The notes: generated by a model not told the origin, from the letters alone. Counted from the first letter of the stretch, positions 44,828-54,077 are shown. The stretch is DNA of 64,000 nt from Terriglobales bacterium (GCA_035561515.1 DATMXP010000018.1:168681-232680); one strand, 5' to 3'. A program made the numbers and translations.

Positions 44828-46291
44828 CTACAGGCTCTCCCGCTTGGGCTTTCGCAACTCGATGAACTGGTGTGCCCACTCAAGTTCCTTGGGGAATGCG
44901 TAGGTTTCTGTTTTGTAGCGCCATGCACTCAGAGTCTTGAGAAGAACTCGGCTCCAACGAGGAGCACGGATATCCTGCACCGTCGGCCAACGCGCATTGA
45001 TGACGGTTTCAAAGTTGTCAATGAGGTCCTTGGTCGCTTTCGTTAACCATGGCGTGTTCGGGTCTATTCGAAGCGTGAAGTCCATCCAGCGCTTGGTCGC
45101 CCACTCTTCCGGCGTGGCTGGGAAAGAAATCTGGCCGTCAATCTTGCCGTACATCGAATCGCGCTGCGGTACAGGAGTGTAGTGATAGATGATGATTTCT
45201 GATTCCGGATTTATGTGTTTTATTTTGCGGATGAAGTGAAGCGTTTCGGTGGTATCGCGTTCCGGGTCTCTCGGGTTACCGATCACAAATGAGAATTCGG
45301 GAATTATGCCGAATTGACGGATTCTGGCCGCGAGTTCGAGCGTCTGCGCAGTCGTGATTCCTTTTTTCATTTCCTTCAGCGCCCAGTCAGAGCCGGATTC
45401 GGCACCAAAGAAAATCATGGTGCATCCTGCGGCGCGAAGTTTCTGAAAGGTATCATCGGAGTACCGGCACATAATGTCGATACGTGCTTCGCACCACCAG
45501 CGAAGATTGAGCAGAGTCATGCGATCGGCGAGTTCGCGGGTATGCGACTCGGCCAAAAAGAAATTCATGTCGTAGAACTGGACCGAGTCGGCGCCGTAGC
45601 GTTCCTTAAGATGTTCGAGTGTGGAGGCGGTCCGCGCGGGTGATTCCATTAACTCGCGCGTCCCGTATGCGGCATGAACGCCGCAGAAGCTGCATCTGAA
45701 TGGGCACCCAATACTGGCGTGATGCACCGCCGTGCGTTTTCCGAAGAATGACGGCCGCAGGTACCGCTCAACGAGAACACGGTAAAAGGGGGTGCGAGGG
45801 AAGGCATCGGGGCCCTTCATCAGGCGCTCGCAGTTGTGGCGATGCAAACCGAACATATCCTTGTAGGAAAGGCCTGCAACGGTGTCGAGGCTGCGGTTTC
45901 CACGAAGCGCGCTTATCAATTCGAGCAGAGTCTCTTCGCCTTGTCCACGCACAACGTAGTCGACGTACTTTGCATTCAGCGCGGCATCCGGATAGATAGA
46001 AGGGAAGTATCCACCCCAAACAATTGGCAGCTTCGGATGGCGGAGTCGAATTTCGCGACTGGCTTCCATCGCGGCGACCATCTGCGGACCGGGCATCACG
46101 GTTACCCCGAGTAGCTCAATGTGGTCCTTTTCGATAACAGAAAGCAGACTGTTCACCGCATGGTCGTCGAGGTTACCGTCAATGATTACGTAGTCTTCGC
46201 GGCCTTCGAGTACGGCCCCGAGAGCCAGGATCGAAAGCGGTAGGCGACAGTTCCGCGGACGCGTCGCCCTGGGATTGAAAAGCAAGATCAC
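44828..46291 (-). CDS. B12-binding-type radical SAM protein (copy 1)
   Basis: 487 residues. The N-terminal half (about 1-140) is the cobalamin-binding Rossmann-like domain of class B radical SAM methyltransferases. It contains LLGVTVMPGPQM, VWGGYFPSIYP and the family linker DYVVRGQGEETLLEL; it lacks the DxHxxG histidine, as is usual for this class. The radical SAM cluster motif is in SIGCPFRCSFCGV (about 194). The C-terminal ~150 residues are variable. Such enzymes typically methylate unactivated carbon or phosphorus, or rearrange rings. The start is GTG in a GTGA overlap with the methyltransferase gene upstream; 2 bp separate its stop from the fusion gene. Confidence 0.85.
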   Translation of the reverse strand: MILLFNPRATRPRNCRLPLSILALGAVLEGREDYVIIDGNLDDHAVNSLLSVIEKDHIELLGVTVMPGPQMVAAMEASREIRLRHPKLPIVWGGYFPSIYPDAALNAKYVDYVVRGQGEETLLELISALRGNRSLDTVAGLSYKDMFGLHRHNCERLMKGPDAFPRTPFYRVLVERYLRPSFFGKRTAVHHASIGCPFRCSFCGVHAAYGTRELMESPARTASTLEHLKERYGADSVQFYDMNFFLAESHTRELADRMTLLNLRWWCEARIDIMCRYSDDTFQKLRAAGCTMIFFGAESGSDWALKEMKKGITTAQTLELAARIRQFGIIPEFSFVIGNPRDPERDTTETLHFIRKIKHINPESEIIIYHYTPVPQRDSMYGKIDGQISFPATPEEWATKRWMDFTLRIDPNTPWLTKATKDLIDNFETVINARWPTVQDIRAPRWSRVLLKTLSAWRYKTETYAFPKELEWAHQFIELRKPKRESL

Positions 46292-47259
46292 TTCCGAACC
46301 TCCGCGACGTAGATGCGGAAACGTGAGGGCTCCCGGGTTCCTCTAAGCTTTGCCAGGAGAGGCCGAAGGTGCCAGCGCCACCCATAGAACGGCCTGTATA
46401 TCTGCCAGCGTATGCCGAATTCGCGTTCAAGTGCTGTCAGTCGGGCATCTGTCATAAACTCCAAGCTGCACAAAGAGTCGGATGCGAATCCGTATTCGCG
46501 GCGAAAGGCCTGTCGGCGTTCCGCCACCATCCGGAGGCCGCTATCGGGGTTGGAGTACCAGGCAGTGTCAGCGATGATGACGGATCCACCAGGTCGGAGA
46601 CACCGAATACTTTCGCCCAGAGTTCGGGCGAAATCTTCGGAGTAGTGGAATGACGCGTTAAATATGGCCATATCGAACTGGTTATCTGCAAACGGCAAGC
46701 GATCCAGTTCTGCCTGAAACCGAGGGAAAAGTTCGGGAACGGATCCTCGAAAGAATGTGGCGGCTCCGAGACCATCGGCTTCGTTCGTCAACAAGTCGAC
46801 CGCGACAGGGCGGTAGCCGCGAATAAGGAGTCGGTAGCTGAGCCAGCAGTTTCCTGCGCCTAGATCAAGGATGCTGGGCGAGTGGCCTTTCCTACGAATG
46901 ATTGCAGGAAGAATGCGATCTTCAATGTAGCGAAATGTTGTTCCACGAATCTTCCACTGAGCTGCATTCCGGTCGGTATGGTCGGAGTAAGGAAGATTAA
47001 GGTAATAAGCGGCATCAGAGCTGCCGCGGCCTTCCTTGGACCGAACAAACTCATACTCCCTGATGAACTGCTCGAAATGCCCGGCCCTTTCGGGAAGAAT
47101 GCCTCTCCAGATTCCGTTTTCACACGGGATGCTCAGGTTGCAATGGGAGCAGACGGCACGTGTACCGCTTACGCGGTAAAGCGAGTGCTCGCATCTCGGG
47201 CAGCGCAGGGCCAGTCCGGTGCCCGCAACGGGGATGTTGATTCGTACGGTTGCACTCAT
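46288..47259 (-). CDS. Methyltransferase with N-terminal zinc-ribbon-like domain
   Basis: 323 residues. The first ~55 residues hold two CxxC pairs (LRCPRCEH and VCSHCNLSIPCENGI), as in Trm112-like or zinc-ribbon domains often fused to methyltransferases. The catalytic part has motif I in ILDLGAGNCWLSYRLL (about 132) and later the RLPFADNQFDMAIFNASFHY and LRPGGSVIIADT motifs of UbiE-type methyltransferases. The substrate is unknown. ATGA overlaps at both ends couple it tightly to the neighbouring operon genes. Confidence 0.82.
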   Translation of the reverse strand: MSATVRINIPVAGTGLALRCPRCEHSLYRVSGTRAVCSHCNLSIPCENGIWRGILPERAGHFEQFIREYEFVRSKEGRGSSDAAYYLNLPYSDHTDRNAAQWKIRGTTFRYIEDRILPAIIRRKGHSPSILDLGAGNCWLSYRLLIRGYRPVAVDLLTNEADGLGAATFFRGSVPELFPRFQAELDRLPFADNQFDMAIFNASFHYSEDFARTLGESIRCLRPGGSVIIADTAWYSNPDSGLRMVAERRQAFRREYGFASDSLCSLEFMTDARLTALEREFGIRWQIYRPFYGWRWHLRPLLAKLRGTREPSRFRIYVAEVRK

Positions 47260-48068
47260 CGGGTCACCTTCTCGAAGACCACCAAGACGTGATCGCCAAG
47301 GACGCGAAAGAGCGGCAGGGTAGCGAGTTGTCGATCGAGAGCCTTAAGCATCTGGAGTGTTTTTGGATGTGATCGTGCCCAGTGTTCGAGGTAAGAGGGC
47401 GGAATACAAAGGCCGACGGCACTAATGCTTCGAACTCGGAACCAGGGGCTGAACGCTTCTCTCATTTTGGCCAGCGTCGGGTAGGTGACTGTGAATTGCT
47501 GCCCGTCGAAGGACTTTACTACCCTGCCGGATAGCCTACGAAACGCGCGCTTAGCATCGAAGCGAACACCGTAATATAGGAGCTCCCACGCGCAAATACG
47601 CGAAGATACACAGAGCACCATTTTCGATCCAACTTTCACAACTTTGCATAGAGTGGCAGCGAGTGCGGCAATGTCTTGCACGCAGTTCAGCCCTGAGAAG
47701 TTCGACAGCACACCGTCAAATCGCTGGTTAACCAGGTTCGCAATATTCTCGGTTGGGAGACACAGAAACTGAATCGATCCACGCGTGCGCACATTACTCG
47801 ACTTACGCGACGCAACGTCAATCATCGACTTGGAAGCATCGCAGGCCAGAACGTGTATCTCTCTGTGAGCGAGAAACAGAGCGTCTTCGCCCGTACCGCA
47901 GTTCAGTTCGAGAACGCGATCCCCAGGCTTGAAAACCTGTGAGAGCACGGCCCAAACGGATTCTCGCTGCGCCGTCCCAACTACCGAATACGTGAATAGA
48001 GTGTCGTATTCGTAAGCGATTGCATCGAAGGCGCGACCTGACGCGGTAAAGGTGCTCAGTGTCATCAT
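47256..48068 (-). CDS. Class I SAM-dependent methyltransferase
   Basis: 270 residues. The start FDAIAYEYDTLFTYSVVG is the lid/N-terminal helix common to small-molecule methyltransferases. Motif I VLELNCGTGEDALFLA follows (about 52), then VLACDASKSMID and VLSNFSGLNCV. The last part, VRSISAVGLCIPPSYLEHW, resembles the tail of enzymes acting near quinone or polyketide-like substrates, but this is not enough to name a function. It is coupled by ATGA overlaps to the zinc-ribbon methyltransferase downstream and the radical SAM gene upstream. Confidence 0.83.
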   Translation of the reverse strand: MMTLSTFTASGRAFDAIAYEYDTLFTYSVVGTAQRESVWAVLSQVFKPGDRVLELNCGTGEDALFLAHREIHVLACDASKSMIDVASRKSSNVRTRGSIQFLCLPTENIANLVNQRFDGVLSNFSGLNCVQDIAALAATLCKVVKVGSKMVLCVSSRICAWELLYYGVRFDAKRAFRRLSGRVVKSFDGQQFTVTYPTLAKMREAFSPWFRVRSISAVGLCIPPSYLEHWARSHPKTLQMLKALDRQLATLPLFRVLGDHVLVVFEKVTR

Positions 48069-49459
48069 CCTTGTGCCTCGCGTTGCGCATCACGGAGAAA
48101 TCGCCGGGCGGAGTTGATCCTGGCTTCGAGATCGTGGGCGAACTCTGGAGATGTTTCAGCGACTCGCGATGCACGTTGCAGTGCCATTTCGTCACGCAAG
48201 AGGGAGTCGGCTGTTTCGTAATAGGATCGAGGATGTCGCCCCCGAAGAGTGATCTCCCGATCGCTCGTCTCGGCCCAGGGCTTGACTTGGGTGAGCCTAT
48301 CTTTCACTTCCTCGTAGTAAGGCGTGCCTTTGATCGGGTAAGCGACGGTGGTGAAGAATATGTCCGGGTCCGTGCGCTTCAGGTGCTCGAGAGTTGCTTC
48401 GATGTCTGAAAGATCCTCGCCTTCGTAACCCCACATCAGAAACATGCCCGTCTGAATGCCGCGTTCGCGGCAGAGTTCAACGGCCGTTTGAACTTCGGAT
48501 GTTGTCACGTCCCGCTGCATAGCATCGAGGACGCGTTGAGATCCGCTTTCTGAGCCGATCCAAATGCGGAAACAGCCAAGCGTGGCCATGAGTTCGGCGA
48601 CCTCTGAATTCATCCGGTCGGCACGGGTGATGCACTCGAAAGGAATGTGCAGATTCCGCTGACGCATCTCGCTGGCGTAGGTTCGAAGCCAGGCGTGATG
48701 GATAGTAAAGACGTCGTCGGCGATCCACATCATGTCAGGCTGATATTCGGAAATTAGGCATTCAATTTCGTCCACGACAAGAACGGGATTACGTCGCCTG
48801 TGGGTCTGGCCATAAACCTGGTGACTGCACCAGCGACAGCGGTAAGGGCACCCACGCGCAGTGATCAGAGAAACAGAGCTCTTGCCGTGGGCGGTGCGCC
48901 ATGCAGATAGATACTTGCTCATGGCAATGTCGCCACGCGCCGGCAATGGTTGTGCGTCGAGGTCGCGAAGCTGAGCCCGAGGTCCGGTAATCCGGACGGC
49001 TTCGCCCTCATCGAGAAACGCGATGCCGGCAATGTGGCGCAGAGACTCAAAGTCGCGTCGCAGAAGAATTGGAAGCAGTTCCTCCATGGTGACTTCGCCT
49101 TCGCCGTTGACCACGATATGCGCGCCGCACTCCAAGTATTCTTTCGGATACGCGCCTGGCTCCGGCCCGCCGACCACGCAAATCCAGCCAAGTTCACGCG
49201 CCGCCCGAAGTATCTCCACGACGTGCTTTCGCGTCATTAGGTTCGCGTAGATTCCCAGGATGGCAGGCGTTTCTGTGCGGAGTACTTTGTAGAGTTCTTC
49301 TCGGGTTGAAAAGGTGGAGTCGAATACCTCCACATCAAATCCTTTTTGGCGTAGATGAGAACAGAGGTACAGGATTCCCAAGGGCGCGTAGGGCTTCATG
49401 ATCTGAAGCTCTTTCGCGTCCTCGTTCAGGAAGTAGCCGTGCGTCAGAAGGAGGTCCAC
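48065..49459 (-). CDS. B12-binding-type radical SAM protein (copy 2)
   Basis: About 464 residues. The cobalamin-binding half (1-150) starts VDLLLTHGYFLNEDAKEL. The radical SAM motif is in ARGCPYRCRWCSHQ (about 205), preceded by a YLSAWRTAHGKSSVSLI segment. Downstream landmarks of the TIM barrel are DMMWIADDVF and WIGSESGSQRVLDAM. It pairs closely with the next upstream copy, whose start and AWRTAHG segment are almost the same, so the two arose by tandem duplication. I use the GTG at 49459, 6 bases after GGGAG and just after the upstream stop, rather than the ATG at 49486 inside the neighbour, because the alignment with the sister protein starts there. Confidence 0.85.
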   Translation of the reverse strand: MDLLLTHGYFLNEDAKELQIMKPYAPLGILYLCSHLRQKGFDVEVFDSTFSTREELYKVLRTETPAILGIYANLMTRKHVVEILRAARELGWICVVGGPEPGAYPKEYLECGAHIVVNGEGEVTMEELLPILLRRDFESLRHIAGIAFLDEGEAVRITGPRAQLRDLDAQPLPARGDIAMSKYLSAWRTAHGKSSVSLITARGCPYRCRWCSHQVYGQTHRRRNPVLVVDEIECLISEYQPDMMWIADDVFTIHHAWLRTYASEMRQRNLHIPFECITRADRMNSEVAELMATLGCFRIWIGSESGSQRVLDAMQRDVTTSEVQTAVELCRERGIQTGMFLMWGYEGEDLSDIEATLEHLKRTDPDIFFTTVAYPIKGTPYYEEVKDRLTQVKPWAETSDREITLRGRHPRSYYETADSLLRDEMALQRASRVAETSPEFAHDLEARINSARRFLRDAQREAQG

Positions 49460-49460
49460 G

Positions 49461-50927
49461 TCATGCTCCCTTTCCGTTGAATGCAAGTTGCGCTAAAGGA
49501 ACAATGGACGATCGTGCGGACGAGTGTGCCAGCGTTGCGTCTGAGTTACGGCTAAATGGCTCCATGCTTTCAACGGACTTCCATATGTCGGATACGGAAA
49601 GTCCGGTCGTAACGCCAGCGGTCCAGCTTTCGACTTCGGCATGAAGGGCGTCGCGAATGGCACGGTAGAACGAGTCCGTGTAAGCACCCTTGAATATGAC
49701 GCAGAGGTCGTCGCTATCTCGCCAATTTCTCTTGTGGCCAAGTTCATCGCGAACGCGGTTATAGAAACCAGTGTTGGGCAACGGATAGGAGAGCGAAACG
49801 CCGATATCGTCGGGGCGCGTGCTTCGTACGAGCGATATCGTCTTTTGGATGTCTTCCCATTCTTCGCCGGGATATCCAAACTGCAGGAAGTAGCAGGCTC
49901 GGATATCGGCGCTCTTCAGGCGGTTTCGAGCGTCGATGATCTGTTGAACATGCAGACCCTTGTCCATGGCATCAAGCACCTTCTGAGAGCCGGATTCCAC
50001 GCCCATCCAAACCTCGGAGCACCCTGCTCGCTTCAGATCGGCGACGGTTCGTTCACTCATGAGGTCTGCGCGAGATTGGATCTTGAAGGCGACCTGACAT
50101 TCACGACTTTGTACCTCATTGGCAAATTCAGTGGTCCAAGTGTGGCTGAGCGCAAACACATCGTCCGCAAACCAGAAATGCTCCGCACTGCAATCGCGCT
50201 TCAGGCGTAACATTTCGTCGGCAACAGTGGCCGGCGCACGAAGCCGGAACTTATCGCCGGAGATTGGCTTGGCGCACCAATTGCAGCGATACGGGCAACC
50301 ACGACTGCTGACCAAATTCAAGGAGAAATAGCCGTGAGCGGTTCTCCAGGCCTCCCGGTATGACTTGATATCAACAAGATCCCAGGCCGGTGAGGGAAGA
50401 GCGGTGAAATCGCCAACGTTGTGAGACACGCGGGTGGAAAGTATCGATGATTCCGCCTGAACTACTCCTGGGATAGCGCCAGCAGTGCCGCGCGAAAGCT
50501 TACGGCATAAGTCTGCAAGAGCGTATTCGGATTCCCCAAACAGCACATAGTCGACGCTGTGTTGAAGATAGTCTGCCGCGTGATCGGTAGCGTCAGAGCC
50601 GTGGCACACGACGACCGCACCGGCCTCCCGCGCAAGAGCAGCCATCTGCCACGCAAGTTCACGCATGCGGCTAAGGCACATCTTCGTGAGGAAGTTAAAG
50701 TCATCTTCATAGATGGCTACGATCTTGGGACGGCACGCACCCAGAACATCGGGGAACTCCGATACAGGATCACGCAGCATGGTGTCGAAAAGCGCGACGG
50801 ATAGGCCCTTTTGGCGTAACACCGAGGCGGCGAATAGAGTCCCAAGAGGGGGATAGGGCTGCATCTTGCGCACCTGCTTACGGTCGTAGAGGAGGTGGTA
50901 AGAATGTGTAAGCAGCACGTCGATCAA
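49461..50927 (-). CDS. B12-binding-type radical SAM protein (copy 3)
   Basis: 488 residues from a TTG start with GAGGTG about 4-5 bases upstream; a GTG two codons on is an alternative. Layout as in copy 2: MIDVLLTHSYHLL, a cobalamin-binding domain, YREAWRTAHGYFSLNLV, and the cluster motif SRGCPYRCNWCAKP (about 210). HFWFADDVFALSH and WMGVESGSQKVLDAMDKG follow. The long C-terminal tail (about 415-488) is Ser/Ala-rich and not shared with copy 2. Fifteen bp separate it from the upstream copy 4. Confidence 0.84.
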   Translation of the reverse strand: MIDVLLTHSYHLLYDRKQVRKMQPYPPLGTLFAASVLRQKGLSVALFDTMLRDPVSEFPDVLGACRPKIVAIYEDDFNFLTKMCLSRMRELAWQMAALAREAGAVVVCHGSDATDHAADYLQHSVDYVLFGESEYALADLCRKLSRGTAGAIPGVVQAESSILSTRVSHNVGDFTALPSPAWDLVDIKSYREAWRTAHGYFSLNLVSSRGCPYRCNWCAKPISGDKFRLRAPATVADEMLRLKRDCSAEHFWFADDVFALSHTWTTEFANEVQSRECQVAFKIQSRADLMSERTVADLKRAGCSEVWMGVESGSQKVLDAMDKGLHVQQIIDARNRLKSADIRACYFLQFGYPGEEWEDIQKTISLVRSTRPDDIGVSLSYPLPNTGFYNRVRDELGHKRNWRDSDDLCVIFKGAYTDSFYRAIRDALHAEVESWTAGVTTGLSVSDIWKSVESMEPFSRNSDATLAHSSARSSIVPLAQLAFNGKGA

Positions 50928-50942
50928 GCATCACCTCGAAAT

Positions 50943-52442
50943 TCAACAGACGTCTTGCGTGCGCAGTGTTTCGCCGGTCAACAGCGATCGGCGAGTCACG
51001 AGTTTCTCAGTAGAGCGCGCTATCCAAAGCTCCCAAGGAAAGGAAAATCGATTTGCGCGAAGCCTCCAGCGAACTGGCGCTGCCAGAAACTTTCGGGCGC
51101 TCCGCTGGAGAAGGGGGAAAGTCCTGGTGGCCTTACGTATCTGGTTGTTCAGCAGGAAGTACGCGAGAACGCGGCGTAATCGCGACAGATCCTCGCCGCG
51201 CAGCCAGGGCAGCACGTTCGTCCCGAGTGGCATATCAGCCCACTCGCGTAGCGACTGCGGTTCGTGCACGCCCAGTTCTCTCAGCTCAGGCCAGATTGGA
51301 ATTCCGGGATACGGTGTGAAAATGTTCGGAGAAAAACTGACGTTCCAGAAATGTCCAGCAATGTCGCTCATAGTTCGGAACGTCTCGAGGCGATCGGATT
51401 CAGTTTCGCCGGGATATCCGAAGATCAGGTTGAACGTGACGTGAATACCGCCGAGCTCAGCCTTGCGCGCCGTCTCGTACATCTCGTCCACGCGTTGATG
51501 ACGCTTGTTCATGAGCTTCAGAACGGGAGCGGATGTGGATTCAGTGCCGAAGCCCATGTGCGAAACGCCGCTCTTGCCAAGCAGGCGGGCGTCGTCGTCA
51601 CTCATGCGGCAGAGAAAGTCCGTCGAAGCTTGAAAGGTCCACCGGAAGCGCACGCTGGAATCATGGATTCCCCTGGCAATTGCGATAGCGCGACGAACAT
51701 CGACGGGGAAGTTGGAATCCAGAAGTGCGATTTCCTGAAGCCGGTAACGCTCTGCCAAGCCGATCATCTCTTCAACAACCCGTCCGGCAGACAGAGCGTT
51801 GAACCGTCGCTTGTAGAAGACCATGTCGGTGCAGTAGTTGCACGCATACGGACATCCCACGCTCGTGGCATAAGCAAGTTTGCGAATACCAGTGACACGC
51901 TCGTAAGCGTCTACCTGCGCGAGATCGAAAGCCGGAGTCGGGAGCGAATCCAGGAGTTCCACGCGACGCGAAGGGTTGTGGACGATCTCCGACCCAGACT
52001 TCCATGACAATCCGGCAATACCTGACGTCTCAGCGTGATCACGAAGTGCGGAAGCAAGCTCGACGAGAGTGATTTCGCCCTGTCCGCGAACGATGAAGTC
52101 TACGAATGGCTCGCGTAATGTCTGTTCAGGCAAAAGACTGGGATGCCATCCACCGAAGGCAATTGGAACATGCGGTAGATGTGACCTTAGCGAATTGGCA
52201 ATTTCAATGGCGCCAAGAATCATCGGCCCGGTAAGGACTGAAATCCCAACGCATATGGCATCCTTTGCTTCTCGCAGACAGCTGGCTCTGTAGTTCGAAT
52301 CTATGGCCGCATCGATAATCACGGGTTGGAAGCCGGCTTTTCGTAACGACGACGCGAGCGTAAGTAAGCAAAGAGGAGCGCTCAGCGGTGGGCCGTCGTA
52401 TGGCGGATAGAACAAGACGACCTTGGGTGTTGAGCGCGTCAT
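50943..52442 (-). CDS. B12-binding-type radical SAM protein (copy 4)
   Basis: 499 residues. The cobalamin-binding half contains CVGISVLTGPMI, FGGWHPSLLPEQTLREP and FIVRGQGEITLVEL. The radical SAM motif is in SVGCPYACNYCTDM (about 197), with FGTESTSAPVLKLMNKR later in the barrel. The C-terminal region APVRWRLR..FPWELWI is shared with the next copy upstream (IPARWRLD..APVELWV), and both follow a PWL..RE..RLR-like segment. This C-terminal motif distinguishes the pair from copies 1-3. Its ATG overlaps the stop of copy 5 by one base (TGATG). Confidence 0.85.
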   Translation of the reverse strand: MTRSTPKVVLFYPPYDGPPLSAPLCLLTLASSLRKAGFQPVIIDAAIDSNYRASCLREAKDAICVGISVLTGPMILGAIEIANSLRSHLPHVPIAFGGWHPSLLPEQTLREPFVDFIVRGQGEITLVELASALRDHAETSGIAGLSWKSGSEIVHNPSRRVELLDSLPTPAFDLAQVDAYERVTGIRKLAYATSVGCPYACNYCTDMVFYKRRFNALSAGRVVEEMIGLAERYRLQEIALLDSNFPVDVRRAIAIARGIHDSSVRFRWTFQASTDFLCRMSDDDARLLGKSGVSHMGFGTESTSAPVLKLMNKRHQRVDEMYETARKAELGGIHVTFNLIFGYPGETESDRLETFRTMSDIAGHFWNVSFSPNIFTPYPGIPIWPELRELGVHEPQSLREWADMPLGTNVLPWLRGEDLSRLRRVLAYFLLNNQIRKATRTFPLLQRSARKFLAAPVRWRLRANRFSFPWELWIARSTEKLVTRRSLLTGETLRTQDVC

Positions 52443-53956
52443 CAGCAGGCGGCCTCGGAAGTGCGTGGTTCAAGTCGCTTTGCATCCACTGCTGGCCTAA
52501 AGGAGGCGGTGCGCTGCTTAAGCTTGTTGTTGACCCATAATTCCACTGGCGCGGAGTAGAAATCGTGATCGAGACGCCAGCGGGCGGGAATGGAAATACA
52601 TTTCTGAACCCGCCGAGTAAATCGATCGCGTGAATCGGCTGCAATCGGTATGCGGTCAAAGGCAATGCGTAGATAGTCCCGCATGACCTGCAGGCGGCGA
52701 TGCTCTCGCCCGTTGAGCCAGGGCAAAACGGTATAACGGGGAAAGAAGTCGGCCCATCCTTCAAGAGTGCTGGGGACCTGGATGCCAAGCTCCGAAGCGT
52801 GTTCCATAATTGGCGATCCGGGATAGGGGGTGAAGATGTTCGTCCAGAACTCCGCGCCTGGGAACCGCCGGCAGACGTCCATCATGAAGTCCACGGTCTC
52901 GCGGCGTTCTTTCGAGCCTTCGCCTGGGTAGGCAAAGATGATGTTGAACGACGGTCGTATGTCCGCCTCTATACACCGAGACGCACTCTCGTAGATCGAG
53001 TCGAAGTCCTGGAACTCTTTATTCATCGCCCTGAGAATCTTTTCGGAGCCCGAATCGACGCCCTGGCAAATCTGGTGCAGTCCACTACGCCGGAGAAGAC
53101 GCAGGTCTTCAAGGGAGAGCCGTGCCGTTAAATTGGTCGTTGCCTGAATGCTCCACTTAAAACGTGCACCCGCACGAACCAAGCCTTCGCCAATCAGCCG
53201 CGCACGATCGAGGTCAACGAGAAAATTGTCGTCAACGATCCAGAGCAACTCGAGGTTGTAACGAGAGGCGAGATCAACTGTTTCTTCAACGAACTGTTCT
53301 GGCGATAGCGCATTCCACTTGCGTCCATAGACTCCGGCATTCGTGCAATACGAGCAGTTAAAGGGACACGCCAAGCTAGAGATGTACATGGCCCAGCGAC
53401 GCCCGCAACTCTTCTCGTAGGCATCGAAATCGGCCAGTTGGTAAGCTTTGGGAGGCAGACTGGCAATGGGTTTCAGCGGACGTTCCTGCGTGAACATCAG
53501 TTTGCCATCACGCTTGACGCCAATACCGCTGATGAGATCCATTGCGGAGCGACTTTCGATATGGCGCACCACCTCAAGCATCGCGTCTTCACCTTGGCCG
53601 CGCACGACAACGTCAATGAATGGAGCCTCAAGCGTTTGCCGCGGCAACAGAGACGGATGCCAGCCTCCGAGAACAATCGGGAAATCAGGGTTCCACTTCT
53701 TCACGGCGCTTGCGATCTCAACGGTGTCGCGAATCATCGGTCCCGTCACGAGTGAGATTCCGAGACATATAGCGTCTTTCACCTCTTCAAGGACTCGTTT
53801 CTGAAAATTCGGCGTGATGGTCGAATCGATAAGACAGACTTCGTATCCGGCCCGAAGCAGCGGAGTTGCAACCGCCAAAATCCCCAAGGGGGCTGTGGCT
53901 TCGGTGCTCGCGAATTGAGGGAAGAAGAAGACGACCTTTTTTGAACGCGCACCCAC
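52442..53956 (-). CDS. B12-binding-type radical SAM protein (copy 5, first gene of the operon)
   Basis: 504 residues from a GTG start. The domain order is the same as in copy 4: CLGISLVTGPMI, LGGWHPSLLPRQTLEAP and VVVRGQGEDAMLEV in the cobalamin-binding half, the cluster motif LACPFNCSYCTNA (about 199), then CQGVDSGSEKILRAMNKE and the C-terminal IPARWRL/PVELW motif. It is therefore a tandem duplicate of copy 4. No Shine-Dalgarno sequence precedes the GTG. A -10-like TATATT ends 7 bases before it, so the transcript may be leaderless. It heads the whole minus-strand operon down to 41888. Confidence 0.84.
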   Translation of the reverse strand: MGARSKKVVFFFPQFASTEATAPLGILAVATPLLRAGYEVCLIDSTITPNFQKRVLEEVKDAICLGISLVTGPMIRDTVEIASAVKKWNPDFPIVLGGWHPSLLPRQTLEAPFIDVVVRGQGEDAMLEVVRHIESRSAMDLISGIGVKRDGKLMFTQERPLKPIASLPPKAYQLADFDAYEKSCGRRWAMYISSLACPFNCSYCTNAGVYGRKWNALSPEQFVEETVDLASRYNLELLWIVDDNFLVDLDRARLIGEGLVRAGARFKWSIQATTNLTARLSLEDLRLLRRSGLHQICQGVDSGSEKILRAMNKEFQDFDSIYESASRCIEADIRPSFNIIFAYPGEGSKERRETVDFMMDVCRRFPGAEFWTNIFTPYPGSPIMEHASELGIQVPSTLEGWADFFPRYTVLPWLNGREHRRLQVMRDYLRIAFDRIPIAADSRDRFTRRVQKCISIPARWRLDHDFYSAPVELWVNNKLKQRTASFRPAVDAKRLEPRTSEAAC

Positions 53957-53963
53957 GTCGCGG

Positions 53964-54018
53964 AATATAGGCGTCCCGAGTGGGTCCGGTTGTCACTGAT
54001 TTGTCACGGAATTGTCAT
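53964..54018. promoter_or_regulatory. Triple 11-bp-spaced TGACA/TGTCA boxes with -10 element in the divergent promoter
   Basis: On the plus strand three heptamers TTGTCAC (53990), TTGTCAC (54001) and TTGTCAT (54012) are spaced exactly 11 bp, one helical turn. This is the architecture of OmpR/PhoB-family response regulator sites, and the sequence resembles Pho-box half sites. On the minus strand a -10-like TATATT (53969-53964) follows 20-21 bp after the nearest box and ends 7 bp before the GTG of the radical SAM operon. The same arrangement recurs at 55450-55503. The HPr-kinase-like gene lies on the other side, 60 bp away. Confidence 0.6.
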
Positions 54019-54077
54019 TTTCTTGCGCGACCGTTTCGTTATGCCAAGTTTTCGATACGCTGTTGCCCTGGTGGCAG

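Noticed and set aside
44826..44879. Upstream ATG start of the methyltransferase-amidohydrolase fusion
   Set aside because: It would lie inside the upstream radical SAM gene; the GTG at 44825 has a GGGAGAG site at good spacing just after the upstream stop.
53990..54018. CRISPR-like direct repeats
   Set aside because: Only three 7-bp units with 4-bp gaps; this is a regulator-site array, not repeat-spacer structure, and no cas gene is near.
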